64,000 bases of DNA, taken from contig NZ_CP034451.1 in the NCBI RefSeq assembly GCF_003952525.1, positions 5,246,501 through 5,310,500 of the forward strand, written 5' to 3'. Numbering within the stretch: position 1 is the first letter of the stretch; each line of letters begins with the position of its first letter. Origin of the DNA: Mesorhizobium sp. M3A.F.Ca.ET.080.04.2.1 (lineage in GTDB: Bacteria; Pseudomonadota; Alphaproteobacteria; Rhizobiales; Rhizobiaceae). The notes under the pieces are model-generated. The model did not search any database. It was not told the DNA's origin and was given only the letters and a program-made list of their open reading frames with translations. Of the stretch, positions 23,121-33,747 are shown one piece after another. Both the position numbers and the translations under genes were made by a program.

Positions 23121-24065
23121 ATGTCGTTCAAAGGCATTATTCCGCCCGTCACCACGCCGTTTCACGCGGATGGATCGATCGACCGCGACGGCTTCTGCGT
23201 CATGGTTGAGCATCTGGTGTCGTCGGGCGTGCACGGCATCATCGTCGGCGGCACGACCGGCGAATATTACGCCCAGTCGCGCGATGAACGCGTCAGCCTG
23301 CTGAAGCTTGCCAAAACCATGGTGCAGGGCAAGGTGCCCCTGATCGCGGGCGTCGGCGCCATCCGCACCGAGGATTGCATCGACTATGCGCTGGTCGCCA
23401 AGGATCTCAAATATGATGGGATCCTGATCGGAGCGCCGTACTATGCGGTGCCGACGCAGCTCGAACTGGCCAATCACGCGCTGGCGATCGACAAGGCCGC
23501 CAATCTGCCGATCATGCTGTACAACTATCCCGGCCGTACCAGCACGATGATGGACCTCGAATTCCTGGACCGTGTCGGCCGCAGCAGCAATTTCTGCGCT
23601 ATCAAGGAATCCAGCGGCAGCATGAACCAACTGCACGCGCTGGCGCGCGACTATCCGCATATCGACCTGTTCTGCGGCATGGACGATCAGGCGCTCGAAT
23701 TCTTCGCCTGGGGTGCCAAGGGCTGGGTCTGCGGCGCCGGCAACTGCCTTCCGGCTGAGCACATCGCCCTCTATGAAGCCTGCGTGGTCGAAAAGGACTA
23801 CACCAAGGGCCGGCAGATCATGTCGGCGCTGCTGCCGTTGATGCGCGTTCTCGAGCAGGGCGGCAAGTTCGTGCAGAGCATCAAGTTCGGCTGCGAACTG
23901 GCCGGGCTGCCGGCTGGCCCCGTGCGCCGTCCGATGCGCGCGCTCGATGACGAACAGAAGCGGGAACTCGAGACGACGATCCGCACCCTCAAAGCCGTCA
24001 TTGCCTCCATCACCGCAAAATCACAAAAGAGGGCTTCCGAAAATGTCATCGCTATTAACGCGTGA
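23121..24065 (+). CDS. DapA-superfamily lyase/deaminase, copy 1
   Basis: A 314-residue class I aldolase-fold protein. The Schiff-base Lys162 is in CAIKESSG, the proton-relay Tyr134 in MLYNYPGR, and the carboxylate-binding loop GGTTGE is at 43-48. All these are conserved with dihydrodipicolinate synthase, but the neighbours (aldehyde dehydrogenase, FAD amine oxidase) argue against lysine synthesis and for aldol cleavage or deamination of a keto acid from an amine. Its end overlaps the aldehyde dehydrogenase start by 23 bases. A second module of the same kind is at 33744-36163. Confidence 0.88.
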   Translation: MSFKGIIPPVTTPFHADGSIDRDGFCVMVEHLVSSGVHGIIVGGTTGEYYAQSRDERVSLLKLAKTMVQGKVPLIAGVGAIRTEDCIDYALVAKDLKYDGILIGAPYYAVPTQLELANHALAIDKAANLPIMLYNYPGRTSTMMDLEFLDRVGRSSNFCAIKESSGSMNQLHALARDYPHIDLFCGMDDQALEFFAWGAKGWVCGAGNCLPAEHIALYEACVVEKDYTKGRQIMSALLPLMRVLEQGGKFVQSIKFGCELAGLPAGPVRRPMRALDDEQKRELETTIRTLKAVIASITAKSQKRASENVIAINA

Positions 24066-25569
24066 TGAGTACCAGAACCTGGCGGACAGCCTGCCGCTGC
24101 CAACCAATGCGGTGATCGACGGCAAGGCGCGGGCGGCTCAGTCCGGCGATACTTTCGAAACCATCAACCCGGCGACGGGGCAGGTCATCGCCAGAATCGC
24201 TTCCTGCGGCGAGGCCGATGTCGATCTCGCTGTCGAGAAGGCGCGGCTGGCATTCGACTCCGGCGCCTGGTCGCGCGCCCATCCCAGCGAGCGCAAGCGC
24301 GTGCTGCGCCGTCTCGTCAAGCTGATGAAGCGCAACGTGCATGAACTGGCTGTGCTCGAAACGCTCGAAAGCGGCAAGCCGATCTATGACGTCGAAACCA
24401 TAGACATCCCCGAGGCGCTGCACTGCCTGGAATGGCACGCGGAAGCCACCGACAAGCTCTACGGCCAGACGTCGCCTTCGGGCGATGACGTCGTGTCGAT
24501 GATCGTGCGCCAGCCGCTCGGCGTGGTGGCCTGCGTGCTGCCCTGGAATTTCCCCATCCTGATGCTGGCCTGGAAGATCGGTCCGGCACTCGCGACCGGC
24601 AATTCCGTCATCGTCAAGCCGGCCGAGCAGACCAACATGTCGGCGTTGCGGATTGCCGAACTGGCGCATGAAGCCGGGCTGCCGCCGGGCGTGCTGCAGA
24701 TCGTCACCGGTCCCGGCGAGATCACCGGCAAGGCGCTGGGCATGCATCCGGATATCGACATGGTCGCCTTCACCGGGTCGACCGATATCGGCCGGAAATT
24801 CCTGGAATATTCTGCCCGGTCCAACCTCAAGCGTATCGTGCTCGAATGCGGCGGAAAGAACCCGTGCATCGTGCTGGACGACGCCGAGAACCTTGACGTC
24901 GTGGCACAGCATGTCACGCAGGCCGTGTTCTGGAACATGGGTGAGAACTGCTCGTCCAATTCCCGTCTGATCGTCCATGAGAAGATCAAGGACCGCCTGG
25001 TCGAGACCGTGCTTCACAAGCTCAAGGAATGGCCTCTGGGCGAGCCGCTGGATCCGGGCAACCGGCTTGGCGCCATCGTGTCGAAAGAACAGTTCGACAG
25101 CATCATGGGCTACATCAAGAAGGGCCGCGCGGAAGGCGCCAAGGTCGTGACGGGCGGCAACGCCCACAAGCAAGGCAAAGGCTATTTCATCGAGCCGACC
25201 GTGTTCGACGACGTCACGCCCGAAATGACGATCGCCCGAGAGGAAATCTTCGGGCCGGTGCTGTCGGTCATCAAGGTGGCCAACGCCGACGAGGCAGTCC
25301 GGGTCGCCAACGACACGCAATACGGGCTGGCAGCCTCGATCTTCACCGCCAATCTCGGCAAGGCACATCGCATCGCGCGCGACATCCGCGCCGGAACGGT
25401 AACCATCAACTGCTACGGCGAGGGAGACATCTCGACCCCATTCGGCGGCTTCAAGCTTTCGGGCTTTGGCGGACGGGACAAATCGCTGCACGCCCACGAC
25501 CAGTACACCGAATTGAAGACCATCTGGGCGGACATCTCCGACCAGAAGGTCTCGCGCGCGGTCGACTAA
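24043..25569 (+). CDS. NAD(P)-dependent aldehyde dehydrogenase, PuuC/betaine-aldehyde type
   Basis: A 508-residue enzyme with complete active site: Asn169 in LPWNFP, Glu268 in VLECGGKNP and the nucleophile Cys303 in MGENCSS. The closest subfamily by eye is gamma-glutamyl-gamma-aminobutyraldehyde or betaine aldehyde dehydrogenase. It oxidises an aldehyde to an acid. The start inside the end of the DapA-like gene indicates coupling. Its C-terminal INCYGEGDISTPFGG and DQYTELKTIWADI match the fragment at 33744-33926. Confidence 0.92.
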   Translation: MSSLLTRDEYQNLADSLPLPTNAVIDGKARAAQSGDTFETINPATGQVIARIASCGEADVDLAVEKARLAFDSGAWSRAHPSERKRVLRRLVKLMKRNVHELAVLETLESGKPIYDVETIDIPEALHCLEWHAEATDKLYGQTSPSGDDVVSMIVRQPLGVVACVLPWNFPILMLAWKIGPALATGNSVIVKPAEQTNMSALRIAELAHEAGLPPGVLQIVTGPGEITGKALGMHPDIDMVAFTGSTDIGRKFLEYSARSNLKRIVLECGGKNPCIVLDDAENLDVVAQHVTQAVFWNMGENCSSNSRLIVHEKIKDRLVETVLHKLKEWPLGEPLDPGNRLGAIVSKEQFDSIMGYIKKGRAEGAKVVTGGNAHKQGKGYFIEPTVFDDVTPEMTIAREEIFGPVLSVIKVANADEAVRVANDTQYGLAASIFTANLGKAHRIARDIRAGTVTINCYGEGDISTPFGGFKLSGFGGRDKSLHAHDQYTELKTIWADISDQKVSRAVD

Positions 25570-25580
25570 CCCGTCAGGCC

Positions 25581-26903
25581 ATGAGCGTACATCAGGCTGT
25601 AAGAACGCCTGCCGACATCAACATGTCCGGCTGGTACGGGCTCCTGCCGCCTCCCAAGGCGCCCGAGGTGCTGCGCGGCCGGCACACGGCGGACTGGGTG
25701 ATCGTCGGCGCCGGATTTTCCGGGCTGGCCGCGGCCCGCCGGCTTTCGCAACTCGTGCCTGGAGACCGCATCGTCCTTATCGATGCCCAGCGTGTGGGCT
25801 GGGGTGCGGCGGGGCGAAACTCGGGCTTCATGATCGATCTGCCGCACGAGCTTGGCGGCGACAATTATGGCGGAAGCCAGAACCACGACCGCAAGCGCAT
25901 TCGCATGAATCGCGCCGCGATCGAGTTTTCGGCCTCGGCGGCGGATGAATATGGATTGCAGCGGTTCTTCGTTCGCGCCGGCAAGTTCCACGGCGCCGCA
26001 ACCGATCGCGGACTTGCCGTCCTGCGCGAGTTCGAGGACCATCTGACCGGCCTCGACGAGCCATTCGAGCGGCTCGACGCGCCGCAGTTGAAAAAGATCA
26101 CCGGAACCGACTTCTTCGTCGGCGGCACCTTCACGCCGGGCACGGTCATGGCACAGCCCGCCGGCTTCGTCCGCGGGGTTGCCGAAGGTTTGTCGAGCCG
26201 CGTGCGAATATTTGAGAAGTCCGCAGTCACTTCCGTGCAGACCGGCAAGCTGCACACCGTGAAAACGACGGAAGGCGAAATCACCACGCCGCGGTTGATC
26301 CTGACGGTCAACGGTCACCTCGAAAGCTTCGGCTTCTTCAAGAAGCGCCTGCTGCACGTCTTCACCTATGCCAGCATGACCAGGCCGCTTGCCAAGAGCG
26401 AGCAGGCGACCCTCGGTGGAGAGCCGCATTGGGGCTTGATTCCGGCCGACCCGATGGGATCGACCATCCGTCGCATCGGCGATCGCATCGTCGTTCGCAA
26501 CACCTTCACCTACAATCCGAACATGTCCACGAGCGAGAAGCAGATCGATCAGATCGGCGACGCGCATGATCGATCGTTCCGGGCCCGCTTTCCGATGCTG
26601 GGCGAAATACCGATGGAGTACCGGTGGGGAGGGCATTTGTGCCTCTCGCTGAACTCCGCGCCGGCGTTCGGAGAGATCGAGGAGCGGGTGTTCGTCGCCG
26701 GATGCTGCAATGGCCTGGGAACGGTGCAGGGTACCCTCTATGGCATGCTGGCTGCCGACCTTGCCGCCGGCAGCGACGAGCCGATGATCGCGGACGCCCT
26801 GAACGAACCGGCTCCGACCCGCCTCTATCCAGAACCGTTGATGTCGATCGGCGCGCCGCTGAAGCTATGGGCTATGCAGAAGCGCGCCGGCAAGGAACTC
26901 TAA
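25581..26903 (+). CDS. FAD-dependent amine/amino-acid oxidoreductase (DAO family), copy 1
   Basis: A 440-residue enzyme with N-terminal dinucleotide motif GAGFSG at 43-48 and GRNSGFMIDLPHEL, which is typical of PuuB-like and related DAO-family oxidases acting on secondary amines. A second FAD contact is VFVAGCCNGLG near the C-terminus. It should oxidise a C-N bond and release an imine or aldehyde, which suits the preceding aldehyde dehydrogenase. It starts 11 bases after that gene. The paralogue at 34820 shares the GRNSGF-IDLPHE signature. Confidence 0.88.
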   Translation: MSVHQAVRTPADINMSGWYGLLPPPKAPEVLRGRHTADWVIVGAGFSGLAAARRLSQLVPGDRIVLIDAQRVGWGAAGRNSGFMIDLPHELGGDNYGGSQNHDRKRIRMNRAAIEFSASAADEYGLQRFFVRAGKFHGAATDRGLAVLREFEDHLTGLDEPFERLDAPQLKKITGTDFFVGGTFTPGTVMAQPAGFVRGVAEGLSSRVRIFEKSAVTSVQTGKLHTVKTTEGEITTPRLILTVNGHLESFGFFKKRLLHVFTYASMTRPLAKSEQATLGGEPHWGLIPADPMGSTIRRIGDRIVVRNTFTYNPNMSTSEKQIDQIGDAHDRSFRARFPMLGEIPMEYRWGGHLCLSLNSAPAFGEIEERVFVAGCCNGLGTVQGTLYGMLAADLAAGSDEPMIADALNEPAPTRLYPEPLMSIGAPLKLWAMQKRAGKEL

Positions 26904-26907
26904 GATA

Positions 26908-26996
26908 GAAGCGCGTCGCGCTAAACGAACCCAGGCGACGCGATTTGCTTTGATGCATGTGGTTGCCCAGAACCGAAGGCGCTTCTGGGCCGTGTA
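26908..26996. repeat. Composite palindromic repeat acting as a convergent terminator
   Basis: First palindrome at 26908-26946 (agaagcgcgtcgcgct with ggcgacgcgatt), then the second type at 26955-26996, which contains perfect GCCCAGAA/TTCTGGGC arms (26965-26972 and 26983-26990). It lies between the convergent FAD oxidase and LysR genes, so it probably also ends transcription in both directions. Confidence 0.65.
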
Positions 26997-26998
26997 TA

Positions 26999-27910
26999 TC
27001 AGGTCTCTCGTTCTTGTACCGCGACTTCCCGGATCCAGCCGCGCAGGGTCTCGGCGGCAGGCGAAAGCGTGCGGTTGTTATTCCAGGTGAGATAGTAGCC
27101 ACCCGGTGCCGGCAATTCGAGATCCGTCAGCCTGACGAGTTTGCCTTCCTCGATCTGTGCTTTGACCAGGCGGTGCCAGCCCACGGCAACTCCCTGGTCG
27201 GCCTGAGCGGCCTGGAGCGCCACAAAGAATTTGCCGAAGCGCCGGCCCCGGGTCGGTCCGTGCGGGACGCCCGCGCGACGCAGAACCTCATCCCAGCTCG
27301 CCCAGTCGGGATCAACCCAATCAACATGCAGCAGCGGCAGGTCGGGCAGCGACTCCGCCGTCGCGTCCCGGTGCTTGTTCGCAAATTCCGGCCCGCAAAC
27401 GGGATAAATCGTCTCGTCGAAAAGCAGCTCGGCATTTTCGTCGGACCACGATCCGAATCCGTAGCGGATGCGCAATTCGACCTCGGCGCGGCGGTAGTCA
27501 CGAGGATTGTCGGAGATAAGGTGGTCGACGGATATGTCCTGGTGGCGCGCCCAGAAGTCCGGCATGCGCGGGATCAGCCACATCGATGCCAAGGCGTCCG
27601 AGCAGGCCAGCGTGACGTTCTTGGAACGGTCGCCGCGCTTTACATTCCGGACGATGTCTGCCGCTCGCGAGAAACTGCTGGCCAACACGCCATAAAGGTC
27701 CTCGCCGGCGCTGGTCAGAGCCACACCGGTTCCCAACCGCGTAAAAAGCGGGACGCCGAGCTCATCCTCGATCGCCTTGATCTGTCGGCTGACGGCTCCG
27801 GGGGTGACGTTCAATTCCGCCGCTGCCAGCTTGAACGACAGATGCCGGGCAGACGCCTCGAAAACCGCCAACGCGGTCAAGGACGGCAGGTCGTAATAAC
27901 GGCGAACCAT
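26999..27910 (-). CDS. LysR-type regulator, GcvA subfamily, copy 1
   Basis: A 303-residue LysR protein: helix-turn-helix at about 9-65 (LSFKLAAAELNVTPGAVSRQ) and an inducer-binding domain after residue 90. I chose the ATG at 27910 because it gives the same N-terminal spacing as the homologue at 30577; the frame extends to 27949. It lies on the same strand as, and downstream of, the Rieske oxygenase genes and converges on the FAD oxidase operon. The inducer is unknown; an amine-derived compound is likely from context. The 221 bases up to the reductase gene hold no gene I can see. Confidence 0.87.
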   Translation of the reverse strand: MVRRYYDLPSLTALAVFEASARHLSFKLAAAELNVTPGAVSRQIKAIEDELGVPLFTRLGTGVALTSAGEDLYGVLASSFSRAADIVRNVKRGDRSKNVTLACSDALASMWLIPRMPDFWARHQDISVDHLISDNPRDYRRAEVELRIRYGFGSWSDENAELLFDETIYPVCGPEFANKHRDATAESLPDLPLLHVDWVDPDWASWDEVLRRAGVPHGPTRGRRFGKFFVALQAAQADQGVAVGWHRLVKAQIEEGKLVRLTDLELPAPGGYYLTWNNNRTLSPAAETLRGWIREVAVQERET

Positions 27911-28131
27911 CTGTAGCCCCCAAACACTGCGATGATCGCGCGACGCCACGACTTGAGCAAGAGATGCTCAGGGGCTAGTTGCAAGGCGTCGCGATGGCCT
28001 GCGTTCGACCGACTGCAGCCGTGATTCCCAAATCCAATTGCGGCGCAAGATTAGGGAAATTCGCCGAACCGCTCTTCACGATCTGCGACGCCCGCCAATC
28101 AATATCCGACCAGCAGTAATGGCTCCCCGGG

Positions 28132-29199
28132 CTACAAGTCAACTTTCACAAGGCCGATCGGGTTGGAACAACAGGCAAGGATATAACCGGCCGAGATCTC
28201 ATCTTCCGTGATGCCGCCGTTGTGAACCATATGGACCTGGCCCTCGGTTTTCAGAACCTTGCAGGTGCCGCATATCCCCATGCTGCATCCCGATCGGACC
28301 GCCAGCCCTGCCGACCGCGCCGCTGTTAGAACCGTATCCGTCTCGACGCACCTTGCTGAAACGCCGGACAAGACGAACTCGATCTTGGCCTCGTTCTTGT
28401 CACCAGGGATGAAATCGTCCGGAACGTTCTCCGCCTCGGGGAGCGGCGCGCGAAAGCTTTCCTGATGATAGTGCGCCATGTCGAAGCCGAGACCGGCCAG
28501 CGCCTCGCGCACAGCTTGCATGAAGGGTTCAGGGCCGCAGCAAAACACTTCGCGTTCCAGATAATCCGGCGCCATCAGGCCCAGCATCAGCTGATTGAAC
28601 ATGCCTTTGTAGCCGGTCCAAGGCTTGTAGGGGTCGGTTTCTTCCACCACCCATTTCAGGTCGATGCCGGTTACGCGCGAGGCCATATGCTCCAGCCGTT
28701 CACGAAAAATGATTTCGGAAGGCCTGCGTGCGCAGTGGACAAAAACGATATCCGGGTCGACCCCCGAATCGTACAAATGGGTTGTCATGGACATCATTGG
28801 CGTGATGCCCGAGCCAGCTGAGATGAAGAGATACTTTCGAGCCGGCTGTTGCGCGATCGAGAAAGTGCCACCGGGGCCAATTGCCCGCAGGCGCATGCCG
28901 GGACGTAAGTTGTCAAACATCCAACGCGTTCCCGCCGAGTCCGCCTGCGCCTTCACCGTGATCGTCAATGACGTCGGCCGCGATGGGGACGACGAAATCG
29001 TGTAGGTGCGATAGATGGGCCCGCCGGGGACCGGCAGTTCCAATGTAAGGAACTGCCCAGGTTCGAAGTTGAACAGCCCTCCCGACGGCGACCGGAAGCA
29101 GAAGGTCAGGACGTTCGGCGCCTCCGGAAGGAAGGAGGCGCATTCCAGTTCTTCCAAGTCGGTCCAGAAGACCAGATTGGGTCTTGTGACGGCGTTCAT
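28132..29199 (-). CDS. Ferredoxin-NAD(P) reductase component of a Rieske oxygenase (GbcB-like)
   Basis: A 355-residue flavoprotein fused to a plant-type ferredoxin. The FAD-binding motif RTYTISSSPSRP and NAD-binding ISAGSGITPM lie in the first two domains. The C-terminal domain has the [2Fe-2S] pattern CSMGICGTC followed by a fourth cysteine in ILACCSNP. This order (FAD, NAD, ferredoxin) matches GbcB and similar partners of betaine demethylases. It starts four bases after the oxygenase stop, so the two form one electron chain from NAD(P)H to the Rieske centre. Confidence 0.9.
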   Translation of the reverse strand: MNAVTRPNLVFWTDLEELECASFLPEAPNVLTFCFRSPSGGLFNFEPGQFLTLELPVPGGPIYRTYTISSSPSRPTSLTITVKAQADSAGTRWMFDNLRPGMRLRAIGPGGTFSIAQQPARKYLFISAGSGITPMMSMTTHLYDSGVDPDIVFVHCARRPSEIIFRERLEHMASRVTGIDLKWVVEETDPYKPWTGYKGMFNQLMLGLMAPDYLEREVFCCGPEPFMQAVREALAGLGFDMAHYHQESFRAPLPEAENVPDDFIPGDKNEAKIEFVLSGVSARCVETDTVLTAARSAGLAVRSGCSMGICGTCKVLKTEGQVHMVHNGGITEDEISAGYILACCSNPIGLVKVDL

Positions 29200-29203
29200 C
29201 CGC

Positions 29204-30538
<1,335 letters not shown>

Positions 30539-30576
30539 CTAATCTGTCTGTTTGAGCGAACCGTCCAGAGGCGCTG

Positions 30577-31455
30577 ATGCCAAGACCCTATGATCTTTCC
30601 TCGGTGACAGCTCTCATCTGTTTCGAGGCGGCAGCGCGAAACGGGAGCTTCAAGAAGGCTGCTCGGGAGTTGAACGTCACACCCGCGGCGGTCAGCCACC
30701 AGATCAAGGCGCTCGAGAACGACCTGAAATGCGACCTGTTCCTGCGTAGAAGCCGGGGTGTCGATCTGACGGAAAAGGGCGCATTTTTGTTCGTTGCCCT
30801 TCAGCGCGGATTCGAGGCGATCTCGGAAGCCGTCACCCAGATACGCGATCGGCCGGAAACCGTCGACGTGACAATCCGAACCACCACGGCAGTCAGCTCA
30901 TTGTGGCTCACGCCAAAAATTTCAGCATTCTGGAAAAGCCACCCCAGCGTTACCGTTGCGCAAATCGTCAGCGACGTACCCGGGGCGGCCACTCGGTGCG
31001 ACCTGAGCATTCAATACGGAATTCCACAGGAAGATGGCGATGAGTGCCGCGAACTGTTCCGGGATCAGATCGTCGCTCTTGGAACTCCAAGATTTGCCTC
31101 GGAGCACGATATTTCCAGTGTTGAAGACCTGTTAAAGGTTCCCTTGATCCATATGAACAACGAGGAGACCGATTGGACCAACTGGAACGATTGGTTTCAA
31201 GCGCTTGGACAAGGCAATCCCAAGGGTCGGAGATTCTCCGTCAACAACTATATGATTGCGCTGCAGGCGGCTCAGGACGATGTCGGAGCGGTCCTTGGCT
31301 GGGACGGGCTGGTCGAGAGCCTGATGCGCGAGCGACGGCTGGTCAAGCTTGTGCCCGATGCAATGCCGTCACCCATGGCGTTCTATTTGAAGATTCGCCC
31401 GAAGGCCGGGGCCAAAGTACGGCTTTTTGCCAAATGGCTCGCCGAAAGTTCTTGA
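30577..31455 (+). CDS. LysR-type regulator, GcvA subfamily, copy 2
   Basis: A 292-residue LysR protein, with helix-turn-helix around residues 20-60 (FKKAARELNVTPAAVSHQIK) and an effector domain after 90. It is divergent from the Rieske oxygenase gene, the classic arrangement for a LysR activator of that operon. It resembles the regulator at 26999-27910 along its length (both begin YDL-S-TAL), so the two are probably paralogues within the same island. Confidence 0.88.
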   Translation: MPRPYDLSSVTALICFEAAARNGSFKKAARELNVTPAAVSHQIKALENDLKCDLFLRRSRGVDLTEKGAFLFVALQRGFEAISEAVTQIRDRPETVDVTIRTTTAVSSLWLTPKISAFWKSHPSVTVAQIVSDVPGAATRCDLSIQYGIPQEDGDECRELFRDQIVALGTPRFASEHDISSVEDLLKVPLIHMNNEETDWTNWNDWFQALGQGNPKGRRFSVNNYMIALQAAQDDVGAVLGWDGLVESLMRERRLVKLVPDAMPSPMAFYLKIRPKAGAKVRLFAKWLAESS

Positions 31456-31462
31456 AGGCGTC

Positions 31463-31499
31463 TAAACCGCGTCGCGCCGAACATTCAGGCGACCGCTTT
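31463..31499. repeat. Single palindrome of the intergenic repeat family
   Basis: taaaccgcgtcgcgcc and aggcgaccgcttt are arms of a degenerate copy of the aaagcgcgtcgcgc palindrome seen at 26908, 22932 and 44240. It lies between the convergent LysR and oxygenase genes and may serve as terminator. Confidence 0.55.
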
Positions 31500-31567
31500 G
31501 AGTCCTTTGCGTCTCGCCCAGAACTGCTGCGCAGCGCTGGGCGACAGGCATGCCGCGTGGGCTTCTT

Positions 31568-32584
31568 TCAGCTTGCCACCCGTTGCTCATTCACCTTTGC
31601 CAAGTGGGCATAGCTGGCCGCAAAGCGCCCAAATTTATGCTGCCCGCATGTCACCGGCTTGTAGCGGAGCGGGTTGGCTACGGTGACGCAAGAAGCCAGG
31701 GGCTCGATGGTTGCTTCAAAGTCTGCATCGATAAAGAACGGGATCGAATACCGCTCCCGCCCAGAGGTATTCACGACGCGATGCATGTTCGCGAGGTAGA
31801 CATCATTGGTCAGCCGCTGAATAAGATCGCCAATGTTGATGACGAAGGTCCCGGGAATTGGCGTGCCCTCGACCCAGTCACCATCACGGTTCATCACCTG
31901 GAGACCGCCGACGTCGTCCTGCGCCAGGATGGTCAGGTTGCCGTAATCCGTGTGCGCTCCGATACCGATGATGTTTTCGCCTATATGGCCGGTCTGCGGA
32001 GGGTAATGAAGCAAGCGCTGAATGCTGATGGGATTGTGCATCAAGCCCTCGAAGTGATCTTCGGCAAGGTCCAGGCTAAGCGCTATGCCCTTCAACAGCT
32101 TCTTTGCCAGGTCCACCATCTTCTGGTGATAGCCGTAGGTCAGTTCGCGAAACTCAGGGAAGCCTGATGGCCACTGGTTAGCGCCGAAGAAAGGCCCTTC
32201 CAGGGTTGGCCGCTCGGGGCCAATGTCAAAGCACTCTTTCAGGTCTTTCGTCTTGCCTGGGTCGGTGTTTTCTCCGAATGGCTCGATATATCCGCGCAGC
32301 GCCACGTCGGATTGGCTTACGTGCAAATCCATTTTTTCCGACATGGGCAATTCGAAGAACCGGCGACTGACGTCAAACACGGAATCGACGAAGTCCCGCG
32401 CGATGCCGTGGTTCTTCACATACATGAATCCAGTGTTCGACAGCGCCCAACGGATCTGCTTGGCCACCGCCTGCTTGTCGCTGCCGTCGAGAAGCGGCGC
32501 GATGTCGACCACGGGGATCTTGTCAAAGCTTTCGCGCTTTGCACGCAGCTTGTCGTCAAGCTTGGCTACCAGATCAACGGACAT
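31568..32584 (-). CDS. 2-oxoglutarate/Fe(II)-dependent dioxygenase, isopenicillin N synthase-like
   Basis: A 338-residue enzyme with the iron triad His211, Asp213 (HTDYGN) and His268 (NMHRVV), and the 2-oxoglutarate-binding Arg278-x-Ser280 in RERYSIPFF. The N-terminal DIOX_N segment (IPVVDIAPLLDGS) is present. Members hydroxylate or oxidatively demethylate small molecules. Within the amine island a hydroxylation or N-demethylation of an intermediate is plausible. The ATG at 32584 has AAGGTGA upstream. It is transcribed alone, away from the GntR operon, with 449 bases between them. Confidence 0.9.
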   Translation of the reverse strand: MSVDLVAKLDDKLRAKRESFDKIPVVDIAPLLDGSDKQAVAKQIRWALSNTGFMYVKNHGIARDFVDSVFDVSRRFFELPMSEKMDLHVSQSDVALRGYIEPFGENTDPGKTKDLKECFDIGPERPTLEGPFFGANQWPSGFPEFRELTYGYHQKMVDLAKKLLKGIALSLDLAEDHFEGLMHNPISIQRLLHYPPQTGHIGENIIGIGAHTDYGNLTILAQDDVGGLQVMNRDGDWVEGTPIPGTFVINIGDLIQRLTNDVYLANMHRVVNTSGRERYSIPFFIDADFEATIEPLASCVTVANPLRYKPVTCGQHKFGRFAASYAHLAKVNEQRVAS

Positions 32585-32764
32585 GTATTCACCTTCATGC
32601 GATAGGGGCGACATGCCGATATTGGACTGTTTGCCAGTCTCCACAACGGCAAAAAAATTTCGGCCAAGTTAGGTGAAGTAAACTGCCGCTTCGTGACCAT
32701 CCGCCTGCGGAATTGGCGTTGAGCTTTCCAGGTCCCTGGGGAATGACCAGGGCGCAGGCGCTTG

Positions 32765-32822
32765 AGTCAACAGGCGCGTGAGACTTTTGCAGTAGGTCAC
32801 CCCCTTCGTGTTCCGGCAATAG
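32765..32822 (+). repeat. Shared intergenic element (copy C)
   Basis: A 35-base core (agtcaacaggcgcgtgagac and following) matches 40164-40198 with two differences, and a downstream tccggcaatag at 32812-32822 matches 40210-40220 at nearly the same distance. It lies in the gap 32585-33033 between the 2OG oxygenase and GntR genes. It could be a regulatory site or the end of a decayed mobile element. Confidence 0.6.
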
Positions 32823-32963
32823 TCAAGGGCTCCTCTCGGCCGCGATGGTCTCGAAGCGAGGTGCTTGAACCGAACCTTGTCGGCCTCCCGATTGGGGCAC
32901 GCAGCGGCAAGGTGTGGCGGCCCTGGAATCGCGTTGCGGCTGTTATTTCGACCCGTTTCCAGC

Positions 32964-33020
32964 TCTGTCTACAAAAGTTATTATTGACTGTAGACAATTT
33001 GTAGACTTAAGGTAGACAGA
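32964..33020 (+). promoter_or_regulatory. GntR autoregulatory operator and promoter
   Basis: Three copies of (T/G)GTAGAC start at 32989, 33000 and 33011, exactly 11 bases apart, so they lie on one face of the helix. An inverted GTCTACA lies at 32967, and outer arms tctgtctac/gtagacaga (32964-32972 and 33012-33020) make a larger dyad. TTGACT at 32984-32989 could be the -35 box. The region ends 13 bases before the GntR start, so repression by the encoded protein is likely. Confidence 0.65.
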
Positions 33021-33033
33021 GGGAGGAGCGCAA

Positions 33034-33747
33034 ATGGAGATGGATGAAGGCAGTCCTCTGTCGTCCGACCGCAAGGCGACGATGAACCATGTGCTGCGCC
33101 GACGGATTCTGACGATGCGACTGGCGCCCGGAGCCGTGGTCGACGAGGTTGCGCTGAGCGAGGAGTTTGGCTTGTCGCGGCCGCCGGTTCGCGAGCTCAT
33201 GCGGCAGATGGCCGGGGAAGGCTACATCGAGCTCGAGGCAAATCGGCCCGCCCGCGTCGCGTCGATGAGCTATCAGTCGCTGCGGGATTTCTTCCTAGTC
33301 GCGCCAATGATCTATGTCGCGACGACAAAGCTTGCCGCAGAGAACGCCAGGCCGTCCGAGATCGAGGCTTTGAAGCTTACCCAAAGCCGTTTCAAAGAGG
33401 CGATCAGGCAAAGCGACATCGATGGCCGTGTTTTCCTCAATGACGAGTTTCATTTGAGCATCGGCAAGATGGCGCACAATCCCTACCTGCTGCCCAGCTT
33501 GCGTCGCCTGCTGATCGATCATGGGCGTATCGCGAAAATCTTCTATCGCCCTAACAACGCGGAAATGCAGGGAGACCTCGACACCGCATCGAACCAGCAT
33601 GATGAAATCATCGAGGCGATAGAATCTCGAAATGGCGAGCGAGCTGCTGAAATAACTCGCGCTCACCTCGATCTGTCGCGAAAGAACATTGCCATGTACG
33701 CGACCCCAGAAGGAATGGATATGCATCTGGGTGGGGCGGTCACATGA
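33034..33747 (+). CDS. GntR-family regulator with FCD effector domain
   Basis: A 237-residue regulator. The N-terminal winged helix carries LSEEFGLSRPPVRELMRQMA and the FCD ligand domain has the metal-binding pattern LNDEFHLSIGKMAHN and a later histidine. Such proteins repress catabolic operons until an acid ligand binds. It is the first gene of a seven-gene set running to the cupin at 39854, overlaps the next frame by four bases and has phased repeats just upstream of its own start. Confidence 0.9.
   Translation: MEMDEGSPLSSDRKATMNHVLRRRILTMRLAPGAVVDEVALSEEFGLSRPPVRELMRQMAGEGYIELEANRPARVASMSYQSLRDFFLVAPMIYVATTKLAAENARPSEIEALKLTQSRFKEAIRQSDIDGRVFLNDEFHLSIGKMAHNPYLLPSLRRLLIDHGRIAKIFYRPNNAEMQGDLDTASNQHDEIIEAIESRNGERAAEITRAHLDLSRKNIAMYATPEGMDMHLGGAVT

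Noticed and set aside
23121..24065. Biosynthetic dihydrodipicolinate synthase (dapA)
   Set aside because: The fold and catalytic Lys/Tyr fit, but it is coupled to an aldehyde dehydrogenase and FAD amine oxidase in a catabolic island with two further homologues.
24055..25497. 480-codon minus-strand open frame opposite the aldehyde dehydrogenase
   Set aside because: Shadow frame; the plus strand carries a complete dehydrogenase with active-site residues.
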